Shown one piece after another: positions 46,642 through 57,398 of a DNA stretch of 64,000 bases (position 1 is its first letter; the number at the start of each line of letters is the position of its first letter). Both the position numbers and the translations under genes were made by a program. The DNA is taken from assembly GCA_934045905.1 (NCBI GenBank), contig OW203766.1, forward strand, positions 22,500,309 to 22,564,308, given 5' to 3'. The DNA is from Leuctra nigra. Lineage: Eukaryota; Arthropoda; Insecta; Plecoptera; Leuctridae. Below the pieces are notes generated by a model, which saw only the letters and a list, made by a program, of their open reading frames with translations, ran no database searches and was not told the origin of the DNA.

Positions 46642-48054
46642 CAGATTCTACAATATACTTGAGGATTTATTATACTGTTGTATTTATCTTACGGTGTATT
46701 ATTAAGTATTATACTTTCATTATACTTATTATTATATTAAGTATTTTATTGTTTTTATTATGACTGAAGTCATGGAAGCGGGCTATTCTGTTTTGTCGAC
46801 GTATGTACTACAGTTGCTCAAGCGCCAGCGATCAGGCGCTGATATCGAAATACAGGAAGGATGTTTGGGAAAGAGTCGGCCCCGGATACAAACTGTTGAT
46901 GGATGATAGTAGAAATCATAGTGAACCACAAGCATGATAGGCATCAGAATCAAGGCATCAGATTAAATAATAAATTATGTACCATACGAGAAGGGGAGGT
47001 TATATGATTTCAGTGGGATGAGAAACATAAATAGTACCTATCAACACTTTTTAATTAGCTTTATCAATAAAGTTAAACTATTTAAAGTTAAAACACAATG
47101 TATACGCTGATTGTATATTGGGGCATATTGGTAAAATTCAAAAATTCAAACGAAGTGTTAATAACCAATTGAAGAAAAACTGTAAGAACTGAAGGGACAA
47201 TTTTGCTTTAAATATTCGTTCAATCCATAATGGAGACTATGCATTGAAGACCAGGCAAACTCATTATTTTTTAAAATTTAAATTAGAAACTTTAATCAAC
47301 ACCCTGTTTCCTATTGAAATGTCGCCCATTCAGGCGGAAAACAGAGTTTGGCTTTAGCGAACTATGATGAAAACAGCAATGTTTTCAGCAACCGGAGCCA
47401 TCATGATTATACATTGCGTTATTTAACGCCAGGTCGTTTTTGCGCTTTCAATAGACACGTTTTATTCAGATTTGAAATAATTCCTGGACGACTACAAAAC
47501 GCAAGAAGCATTTTCTATTCACCGGGAAACCGTACATTTTCAATATTTAATTCAGTCCACATTCAAAGAGAATTATTGCAATTCTCATATTGGATTTCCA
47601 GAAAAAAATCCCTTTTGGTCAGTCTGAGAGGTATAGTTACTAAATATGTTTCAGTCATATATCGGATCATATATCGCAATAGATACAGTCAGAAGCATGA
47701 TGATACATACTAGCCTATAATAGATAGTTATCATCGTTATGGTACGAACTGATAGTGGATCACGAGTGTTAGACTCACACTGTGATACATTCACAGGCAA
47801 TGGAGCTGACGTCACTGATCGAGCATCAAGGTATGTTGATCATAAGAAAATCATTCACACATCATTTCAATACAGTTATTTAAAACGCGTGAAAGACACG
47901 CGTTCTGAAGAAACTTATGAAAATTGAGTTAGAGCGTCGATTATACAATTCGATATACGTCGATTATTAAGCAAGTCGATTATACATCTGGCAAAGAGCT
48001 AATATCTAACTTTATTTAAAAGACCACAAAATTAAATTTTTAGGTACACTAGGT

Positions 48055-48085
<31 letters not shown>

Positions 48086-48095
48086 GGTTTTAGGT
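46642..48095. other. Intergenic DNA, no supported gene
   Basis: It contains a small GC hairpin near 46818-46838 (AGCGCC..GGCGCT). A short frame at 47739-47831 ends in a donor-like AAG|GTATGT but has no identifiable product. A T homopolymer lies at 48060-48084. Confidence 0.45.
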
Positions 48096-48312
48096 TTTTT
48101 GGGTACACTCAACAAATCATAAAACGGTATTTGAACGAAACGGATTAGCTGCTGGTCAGGTTCCTTGACAATCAATTCTTGTAATTATCAATGAAATCAG
48201 AGCTCACCACAAGATGACGCGTTATTTAGCAGACTTCATTGGATGATTCCATAAAATCTTTTTCAGCCAATCCGTCTCTTTCGAATACCGTTTTATCTTT
48301 GGTTGGGTGTAC
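48096..48312. mobile_element. Dispersed MITE-like repeat, copy B
   Basis: It aligns with the reverse complement of 10275-10480. Its own ends are inverted repeats: GGGTACACTCAAC..AAAACGGTATTTGAACGAAA at left and TTTCGAATACCGTTTTATC..GGGTGTAC at right. It lies next to a long T tract. Confidence 0.7.
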
Positions 48313-49411
48313 ATGCTAGTGATTTTATTTCCTTATTTGCACTCTACGATGTGAGCATTAGGTGAGACTAAAATTTTAAATGTATAATAAAGATTCAAAG
48401 GTTTACCATTTTTATGAAAGATCTGCGAAAAGTGAGTTAGTGACTTTCTACAGAAAGAATACAAAAGCAAAAAAGCAAATTTAAAGCAAACTAAAACAAA
48501 TTTAAACTAAACTTATTTTATTGCATTTGGAATTGGATGGAGCCAAAGAAGCAGGAAATTGAAAAGCGTATAAGCTAATAAATTGAGGTATTGTAAACCT
48601 ATTTCGCAGTACTTGTTGTTCCTCGTGATTCTACTAGGAAATATTTTTTATGATATTTGGCCTTGAGGGTTTCCACGACAAGTCTGAATTGAACAAATAT
48701 TTTAACAAGCCCGGTTGCTTGGCAATGGCTTTAGTATCGCTGAGGTTATCGGTGCAGACAGTGAAGACGATATATTCTTGTCTCGGCCAAAGAAATGAGC
48801 ACTATTCATGTGGAATCACTTCTTTGTCAATGTAAGTACGTTTTAAAATACACGCTACCCCTATGCATACAAGTGTGTGCAATTTTCAGAGATATAGATG
48901 GAATCTTGGCTTTTATTAGCCATTTATAAGATTCACAAACCTTGCAAGTTTCCTATATAAAGATAATTATTTTACATTCACAATAATTCTTTATGAATAG
49001 TGGGACACTTAGAGATTAAGTGCTCTTCGACTTTTCTTGCTTTTTATCGGCATGTTCACCTGTTTCAAATAATCTGCTTGCTGCAAATAAACTCCTTGCC
49101 ACTTTCTCAATGTCAACAATAATTTAAAATTTCGATCTAATCAGATTGGAGTCCAATCAATCAGGTTGGACAATTATTTTGATTGGTAACGGCCAACGGG
49201 AATATATCTATAAGGCCCAATTCGTGGGATATTTATACATTTTACTGTTAAAGGTCCACTACAGTCTATAATAAAGCTAGAGCACTTTTGCTTCTTAGTG
49301 GACTTTTGCCAGTTTGAACTTTAAAAACGTACTTCATCATTCTTTCTTGGTGCATCCTTTGGTTATTGATTAGTCTATCACCATTCCACAATTTAAAATG
49401 ACTTTATTATA
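48313..49411. other. Intergenic DNA with one weak candidate exon
   Basis: A frame at 48650-48832 runs into a strong donor (TCAAT|GTAAGTACG) and has a protein-like start (IFGLEGFHDKSELNKYF). I recognise no family and the upstream acceptor is weak, so it is not called as a gene. Confidence 0.35.
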
Positions 49412-49830
49412 GCAATTTATTATCAACCCACAACCCGAACATTCTTGTTAACAATCCCTCTAAAAAGACATTATTTTATAAAACAAAAACTATTCCACGT
49501 CCCATAAAATCAAATCAAATCCAATCAATAAAATCCAATCTAAAATTCAAAACTACTTTCTCCATCATCGATAGTTCATCATCAATTTATTATCAACCTA
49601 CAACCCGAAAATTCTGCTGTCAATCCCTATAAAAAACTATGGTTTTATTAAACAAAAAATCTATTCTATCATCAATTTATTATCAACCCACAACCCGAAA
49701 ATTCTGCTGTCAATCCCTCTAAAAAACTATGATTTTATTAAACAAAAAATCTATTCCACGTCCCATAAAATCAAATCCAATCAATAAAACACATCTAAAA
49801 TTCAAAACTAGTTTCTCCATTCATCGATAG
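49412..49830 (+). repeat. Tandem/nested repeat block, three partial units
   Basis: The phrase CAATTTATTATCAACC(C/T)ACA recurs at about 49413, 49582 and 49672, each followed by AACCCGAA..ATTCT and CAATCCCT. The first and third units also share TCCCATAAAATCAAATC and CATCGATAGTTC. The unequal spacing (about 169 and 90) indicates nested duplication. Confidence 0.8.
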
Positions 49831-49869
49831 TTCCCGAAAAGGATAATTCTATAAGGGATGGTTATTGCG

Positions 49870-50133
49870 GGCATATCCCATGGACCAGAAAATCAATGCC
49901 CCTTGTCTGCTGTACGCAGGCACGACGCGTCGGGGGGGTAGGTGGTCGGCTACAGGGTTCGTCACTTTAGTACGACTGCGACGCTCGAGCCAAGCACGTC
50001 GGCGTCGTGTAGAGGCGGGCGAATACAGGTGTAGAGGTATTCGGGTAGATCGGGACAGGGTGAACACTGAACTGCGCTAAGATATACGAGTATGGATTTC
50101 GAGAGTGTGTGGGAATAGTCAGCTGTTTTGCAG
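49870..50133 (+). promoter_or_regulatory. CpG-rich patch, candidate first non-coding exon of the FKRP-like gene
   Basis: A GC- and CpG-rich stretch (for example ACTGCGACGCTCGAGCCAAG) ends in a strong donor TTTTGCAG|GTAAAA at 50133/50134. The first coding exon of the downstream gene is preceded by an acceptor (CTCCATTCCAG before 53316), which implies an upstream exon. This patch is the best candidate. The link is inferred from position and splice sites only. Confidence 0.35.
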
Positions 50134-50427
50134 GTAAAATACGCGGCGTAGTTATTTTAATGTAATTAATAACGGCGTGACGAAATAAAATTATGTCAGT
50201 TGTTTATTTTGAATGTCGTAAACTAGTTAATAATATTTATATTATTTAATAATTTTAGAATTATTTTTAAATTGTGTTATTGGAACAGTCACGGTTTGTA
50301 CTTTGACGACTATAATCTAAGGTTCGGTATGGCCATGATTTGTAGTTTATAATTAGGAGACAAATCTATGTATACAACCGGCAATCGTTATCAAGAAACC
50401 CTATTGTTGTTTCATAATAAAATAGTC

Positions 50428-50500
50428 AGTAACACTCGGAGGCTCGAACCCACGATCCATCGGGTTGGTCTCCTATAGAATGGAATGTGTGAAACTGTGG
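50428..50500 (-). repeat. tRNA-like 3' half (SINE fragment)
   Basis: On the minus strand GGATCGTGGGTTCGAGCCTC is a consensus polymerase III B box region. The matching A box is not clear. Confidence 0.4.
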
Positions 50501-53315
50501 ACACACTGCACCTATTAATTGATCTGTACTTGCATTTGTAATTATTGGTTTGCAATAACTCTGATTTATAGTTCCCCCTCTTATACTCCTGATGGAAAAT
50601 AGATCGATTGTTTCATTTCTCGATTTTTCTCTCGAAAAATATCTCAACTTTCATTTTAAAAGAAAATAATGCAATCTTATGATGAATCTTATGAATCTAA
50701 AATGCTGTAATATAATACAAGTGCTGCCGGAAAATAAATTATTTGGCTATCATGAAAGTTTTCAGGACCCAGTTGTAGTAATTTCAGACAATTTTGTTCA
50801 TTCAACGTTTGTTGACTTATAAAAATCAGTCGAATCGTTTTTTTTATTAATAAATACCTAATTTACACACAGAACAAACCGCATTTTCTAAAATAACTAG
50901 GTATAATTATTTAATGTTGGCTTTTCAGTAGTTGCATTAATTTCCGTTATCTTTTAGATTAGTTATAAAAGTACTCTAGTAAATCCACTGCGTCTAGCCG
51001 TGATCCAGTGCAAGTACATTTTAATTAAAAACAAAGTTACGCCTCTCCACTGCACGAGATTACATTTAAATTGGCACTTGGTCGTTGGGATGAGCATGCA
51101 CTCAGTCCAGTCAGTATAACACTGGAGACGGCAGCGTTTTTAACGGCCTATTTCACAGCGGAATGGGACATGGAAATGAAGGGGCAAAGGTTTGGGTTTG
51201 TTATTTGCGTATCCAGTGGCTGTCAAGGATATGATTTGAAAAGGGGTAAGTTTGTGCCAACAACAATTTAGTTGGTCAATATTGACTGTTAAACATATTT
51301 TTGCGTGTTTTAGAAGTTTTTTGTAATTATTTACGGAGTTCCAACTGAAGTTCTGTGCCAACAACGATATTAATGTGCGTTTTGAAAGAAGTCTGTCTCA
51401 TTTTTTGTACACGCTTTCGAAACTACCCCATTTTAAAATAGAATGAACGTGATGGAGAGCGTACACGTGAACGATCTTAGGTTCGCATCCTTGCAGGGGT
51501 GTGCATTTCTGTTTGTCAGGCCTGATTTTAACTACACGATTAGTTTATATCATTCCACATCTTGGTTGTAATAAATAGAGATATTTGACTTTTTGAAGTA
51601 AATTCAAACCGAATTCGTTCCATTCGGACAGGAAGACATGTGTTCTTTAGCTTGTGCTAAACACACAAGATATGAGTGTCGTGACAGTCAAATGGAATGA
51701 TGTAACTCATTCTTTGCTCGCTCAATCATCTACAAAGACAGACACTCGTAAAATTAATGAAAGTGTTGACAAGTTTTTGACGAAACTGAAGATTAGTTTC
51801 GAGTTGATGAAAGACGAGAAGGAGAGAAATTGCCTCTGGCGGTTTTTCATCATACTCCATCATCAAATTGACAAATAATCGATCAATCCATTTCCTCCGA
51901 TAGGAAATTACATTTTTCCACCAGGGATGAAACATAAAAAATAAATAATTTGCCATCCAAGTGAAATTTCGTCCAAATGTATTTTTTAGTTAATTCCCTT
52001 CTTGTCAAACGGTATGAGGTTACATTAACAATGCATAAAAAAGTTACACCCACCATACTTATTTGATCATTGTTCAGCTGTGCACACCTCAGCGATGCAC
52101 GCAGGGGTAAATAATGAATTGCGTTAGGCAACCCGCTAACAGCTCTGTAATGCGGGCAGCATTGGCGGCTGGCGCCTGGAGTGGTACTCACACACCGGCC
52201 GGGACATCATCTATTCACCATCAAGTTTAAGCCCTTACTTAGCTGGAAAACCAAATCAATCGATACGTTTGAGAAGGAAGTGGATTAATAATTTAACTTA
52301 CAAAACTGTATGATTTGGTTGTACATTCGTTTAATAATTCATTTGATATTGAAACTTTTCGTTTGAATTTTTAAAATAAACTACACAAAATTATATGTTA
52401 CTTTCAAACAAAATATCTCCTTTTTCAATATCAATTTCAACCCTTGGTAAAAGTATTGATCATAAAAGTTAGAAATATCAATGAAAGTTAGCAGAGAAAA
52501 CCATAAAGTATAACTTTCAAAAGCGACCTTCTTTAATAATTTTGTCATAAACAGTTATTAACATGTTACAGTTTTGGAATGAAAGCAGATGTTGTATTGG
52601 ATTGTAATGTAGCTCCAAAGTGTTCTCTGCTACGCCACGGACCCAATTCTGTAACTATTTCACTTCGTGAGAAGTCTTCACCGCCATAAGAATAACATTG
52701 CCCTGACACGAGATTCCGTAACGGAGAATTACAGAATCAGACCTCTGGCTTTCAATGCCTGGACTTGTTTCTGCTACTTCGACTGTAAAGAAAGGAAGTA
52801 GGAAAGCAAATGTAGGAATGTTTAAATTATTAACATCTGATCAGTAAGCTAACATTATTCATTGCCGCGAAATTACTTACTATATCTGGTGTTTGTCGAT
52901 AACTTTCTTTTCTACAAACAGATTCTACAACTATTATGTAATCAACTCTTATAGGATAGCGGGTTTAAAACAAAGCAAGGTTCTATTTTATATGAAACTT
53001 CTTCTCTAGTAATACATCTTCATTTACATATTATTTGTCATCTTCTGTTATTTGAAATTATCATATCATGTCCAAGCAAAACCTATGGCGACCTTTTAAA
53101 AATTTGAATATTTAATAAATATATAATAATAAATATTAAGGTTATTAATCTGTGTTGTGTAATAAACAGTTATTTTTCTTCACATTGCTAGAAATATAAT
53201 CTTCTTCGCTCCCATGATTACGTATCACCCTATCCACACCTTTATTCCTCGAGCCTCAACACCTCTAGCTAGGAACTAAGTGAAAGCCATTACATATTCA
53301 TAATCTCCATTCCAG
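50501..53315. other. Intergenic or 5' intronic DNA upstream of the FKRP-like gene
   Basis: No named gene. A frame at 51654-51878 looks moderately protein-like but has no recognised family. If the CpG-rich patch at 49870 is exon 1, this whole stretch is the first intron. The stretch near 52060-52200 is GC-richer than its surroundings. Confidence 0.4.
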
Positions 53316-53434
53316 GTGGCACACGAGTGTACGAAGTCGAAAGAACAGTTACCAAATGAGTTGGTAAAAGTCTCTGATCTCACATAATGCTTGACCTCTT
53401 GACCTGAGACCTGGCGAGGCGTCGCTCTATCAAC
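53316..53434 (+). other. FKRP: Probable 5' untranslated part of the FKRP-like first coding exon
   Basis: It is preceded by a good acceptor (AATCTCCATTCCAG). The sequence up to the ATG at 53435 has stop codons in the ATG frame and no other start in that frame, consistent with 5' untranslated sequence. Confidence 0.5.
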
Positions 53435-56400
53435 ATGCGGAAACAGTGGTATCAGAAACAGAAGCTGGGGGGCAGCAGTCTTCGACCTGTCAAAACCTTC
53501 TCGCTATTTCTGATAGCACTGGCGCTATCTGGATTCCTTTTCTATACAGGTGAGGGCGATGAAATGATTGGACATTTTTATTGAACTTTTTGACGATGTT
53601 TTTTTTGTAGGGGAGAAAATGGTATCTAATCAATTTTATTTTTGGGCGTCGATATCTTCTTTTTGGAGGCATCGAGCTCGAATGGTGTTTGAGTTTGGGT
53701 GAAAGAGTGATTGGACTGCAGGGGTCGTGGTGTAACTTCTGTCCATAACGATTCGGCCACACTGCAGAATGGATTCTATTATTTGAACAATGAAACTGGT
53801 GGGGGTTTTCACGATTCTGGCTGAAGCGAAATTGGAAAAAAGATAATAATAGTCGAGCAGGTGTTATCAATTCGACACAAAAAAACAATGTCATAATAAT
53901 ATATCACAAACTAATTTTTATTTTTGTTTAATAATGTTTAGGAAACAAAATTAATTTCTATCACAGATGGCCATCGTTGTTTTATTAATTCCGACAAATT
54001 CATTTGATCCATGATTGGACCAATAGATACATTTTCCTGCCAGAGCTTAAAACAATGTAAATGTGCCAGATCTAACCTCATATCTTTGATTGGACTAACT
54101 CATTGAGTATCGGAAGCATTAGAAAAGTGGAATAGAATCAACACAAAAACACGCAAAACGCTTCATTTTGTGGGAAAAGTATGCGTTTTCCTTTTTTTTA
54201 CAACATTTGGGTTGACAATCAAAGTCCACATTATAAAATCAAGTAAACCCAGTTGATTGAGTTTTTTTTTGCATTAAGTGGCATTTGTCAAATAAAATCC
54301 TTGTTATAACACATTCTTATATCCCGAGGAAATTGAACCTTTTTGTATGAATTCTGTTTCCTGTCTCTATTGTCTCTATTATATTTTGAATCGTATATTA
54401 CAACTTACAAGTTTATTTTACAGACTCTTACACTGTAAAAACGAATAAGTTTTATTAGCTCAATGAGTTATGTTCAAGTAGTTGAGAAGATAAGGATTTT
54501 TCACACTATAAACTAATTAATTTGAATTTTGAATCTTCCTTCTAGTGGTACAGAAGTCGGAGCCGTACCGACTGGTCAACCGAGTCTTCAAGCCCGTCCA
54601 AGAGAGTGTCGACTTTCGCCGTGAGATGGCAGCACAACTCGTAGAAATCGCTCGAGAACTTATTCGTAAGAACTTCATTCTCTTTGAATTCCATATTAAA
54701 TTAAAACATCAGGCGAAGAGCACTAAACGTCACAAAATCCGTCAAATTTAATGTAAAAAGGAACACTTGTTATTCATAAATTAGTTGATTTTTGAAATTG
54801 GTGGAAGTGCCTTCAGGAACGTGGCACCTCCACCAATAACAAAGCGATAACTGTGTCTACGTGCGACTTATCATGCCACGCGCATATTGATGAACCCAAC
54901 GCCTTGTCTCATTTTCTTTTATTCCTGGGCTCTTGTAAGAATTAGTGCTGTTTTACTCGAGGTATAATCACATGACAACTGTAAATAAATATTTTACAAC
55001 TCTACGATTACAATTGAAATAAATGACATTTAGTAATAAGAGGTAAATAATTAATTAATTGTAGATTACAAGTTATTCAAGTGTATGCAATATTTAGTCG
55101 GACAAACAACAATTATTGTGTGACTTTTACGCTGTTCAGGTTAAAAAATTGGCCCTAAAAAGGGACATGAATTTGTGTCAGATTTCATTTTTCGTTCATA
55201 TTTAAGCTGATCAAAGCTAAACCGACGAAATAATCACCAAACCCGCAAATAATAAAGAATCTCTGAAAACCTTCTAGTATTAGTTTTAACAAATCCTGTT
55301 TTTTTCTTCCAGAACACAAGAAAGTGATCGGCGGTCACATCCCTCTGAAGCTGAACCGCATCATCAGCCAGCTCGACTCCCGAGCGTCCCTCAGTGACAC
55401 CGAAGTGAACCTCTCGGCAAACCACACCCTCGAACAGACGCTGTCGACGCCTCTGCCGGAGGACGTCGACGTCTGTCAAGAAGAATACCGCGGCACCAAA
55501 CACGGCTTCCCCTACTACCAAGAAGGCTTCGTGCTCTCACCAAATTGCGTCCAACAGAAACGCCGTCCCATCAGCGACCTCGTGACAATATTACTCATCA
55601 TTCCTGCCGAGGAATCCATGCTGGGATACGGGAACAGATTGGAAAGTGTTTTAGGCGGGATCAGGGGATATCATTCCCACCTACCTGTAATCCTAGCGAC
55701 TACATCTACAGGTGTCGGGAATTCGGTAAACAGGACGTTGCAAATCGTTTCGAAATTCAAGAACGTGAAAGTGTTGTTGCGCAACGCGGACGAACTGTTG
55801 GTTCCAGGGAAGATTTGGAACGCTCTGGTCAAGGAGGTGACAACTCCGTATGCGTTATTCGCACGAGATCTTGTCTATTTCAACTCCTACGCGAACCTCG
55901 AGCGACAGATCAGAGTGATCTTGAACCAACCGGATGTTGGAGTAGCAGGAGGTGCCTTCCGGAACGTCACCGGGCATTGGAAAGTCGGGTGCTATCAAAC
56001 AGAGATTAAGAATTATTTTCTGAGATATTTCGAAGGTTATAAGTACAGCAATCAGGATTGTATGTTGTGTGATCATTTAGAAGGTCCTTTTATTGGTAAA
56101 ACAGACGTAATCCTGGATATTCCATTCAGCGATGTTCTTTCTGAGGATGTTTTATTCGAAGATTGGTTCTTGCAAGTGAAACATTCGAATGTTCTGGTTT
56201 TGAACTGCCCCGACGTGATGTACTTCACTCGCGGGGAAGGAAGAAGTTTCGGCGAGCGCCAACAACGTCGTCAGGACTCCTGGTTGTCCTTGGCGAAACA
56301 ATGGGAGATCCACCGGGTGTTCCTGCCTCCGAACATCTTGTACTTGTTCTCGTGCAAGGAGGTCGGTTTGTCGTGCGACCCGCGCAAGTGGTCCAAGGCG

Positions 56401-57018
56401 TACCTCCTGCCCTCGTGTTGCCTGCTGCAAATAGCCAGGACGCTGAGGGTCATCGACGATTTCGCCAGCGAGAAGGGACTTCGTTACGAGCTCAGCGCGG
56501 GGTCGATGTTAGGCGCTGTGAAGCTCAGAAGCTTCATACCATGGGACCGGGACGGGGACATCGTCTTCGAGAGCAAGGACTACGCGAGTTACTACAAGAA
56601 TCAACCAAAGTTCAAGTTAAAAGGGATTAAGTTCGATTCTTTCGATCCTCCGACGGAAAGTCGTCCTGGATTCTTCAAGATGAACACTCCGGAGATGTAT
56701 TTCGAGATGTTTGGAGCGGACACGCTCAGCACCGTGTTCCTGCCGTCCGAAGTCCGCGAGATGCCCACCAGAGTGAACGTGTTGGGCGTGTGGGTTCGAT
56801 CCCAGGCGAACCCGGGACTCTACGCGAGGAACAGATACGGTCCCAACTATCTGAAGCATGCCCAAGTGTGGGAACATGTGGGAGTGAATGATGGCTCGGG
56901 AAGATACACGATAGTGGGAAGATGGCTGCCGTGTCCCAAGAAGTATCATCATGCATGCTTGGATCATTATGCCAATGACGGTAATGTCGATTTTATTCAA
57001 CAGTTGAACAACCATTGA
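53435..57018 (+). CDS. FKRP: Fukutin-related (FKRP-like) LicD-family transferase
   Basis: Three exons: 53435-53549, 54546-54665 and 55313-57018. Both introns are phase 1 and the product is 646 residues. A short basic N-terminus and one membrane segment (about 22-37) make it a type II Golgi/ER membrane protein. A central domain of about 165-420 has glycosyltransferase-like alternation of strands. C426, C433, C447 and C448 lie where FKRP has its zinc-binding loop. The LicD core is G475-S-M-L-G-A..I-P-W489-D490-R-D492-G-D494, with the metal- and nucleotide-binding acidic residues spaced D-x-D-x-D. In vertebrates FKRP adds ribitol-5-phosphate from CDP-ribitol to the O-mannosyl glycan of alpha-dystroglycan. 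The insect substrate is not shown by the sequence. The protein is about 150 residues longer than human FKRP. A related LicD-like paralogue is the main alternative. Confidence 0.85.
53550..55312 (+). other. FKRP: Introns 1 and 2 of the FKRP-like gene
   Basis: Intron 1 is 53550-54545 and intron 2 is 54666-55312. The minus-strand frame at 53490-53894 overlaps exon 1 and the intron and looks spurious. Intron 2 includes an imperfect hairpin near 54797-54839 (ATTGGTGGAAGTGCC..), with a relative near 58922. Confidence 0.65.
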
Positions 57019-57356
57019 CGACCTTAGAGCGGTTTAGACCAAATAGTGTTATAGATTTTGTCGTGGCCAACCAACCAAAAGCTAATATATTATAATTAGT
57101 TTGGTCATGTCAATTATTTCTAACTAGATAAATTATTATTCGTTTTGATATCCATAAATATCTCAGTTTGATTCTCATAGGCGCTGTGCGCTTAGATTGA
57201 TTATATTAATTAATCTACGTTTAGATTAGGATTACTTTGCGTAGGTAGATAAAAGTGTTTGCGAAGGGGCTGACTATAAATGACGCCGTAATTGCATTTT
57301 AATATCATCCCTATTTTTACGTCAACCGTTAATGACCCAACCAGCATGATATGCAA

Positions 57357-57398
57357 AATAAAATATGCATTTATACCTGAAACATGTTTCAGAATAAA
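57357..57398 (+). promoter_or_regulatory. FKRP: Polyadenylation signals of the FKRP-like gene
   Basis: AATAAA occurs at 57357-57362 and again at 57393-57398, about 340-375 bases after the stop codon. These are the first canonical signals downstream. Confidence 0.5.

Noticed and set aside
49849..50080. Arginine-rich frames on both strands in the CpG patch
   Set aside because: High CpG content creates stop-poor frames in several phases. There is no conserved protein signal, so it is treated as a possible untranslated exon or promoter.
51654..51878. Possible small gene with protein-like composition
   Set aside because: It is about 70 codons, without recognised domain, splice support or repeat explanation. 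Too weak to annotate.
55545..56630. Alternative long frames overlapping FKRP exon 3 on both strands
   Set aside because: They are shadow frames. Only the frame joined to exons 1 and 2 contains the LicD core and matches known proteins.
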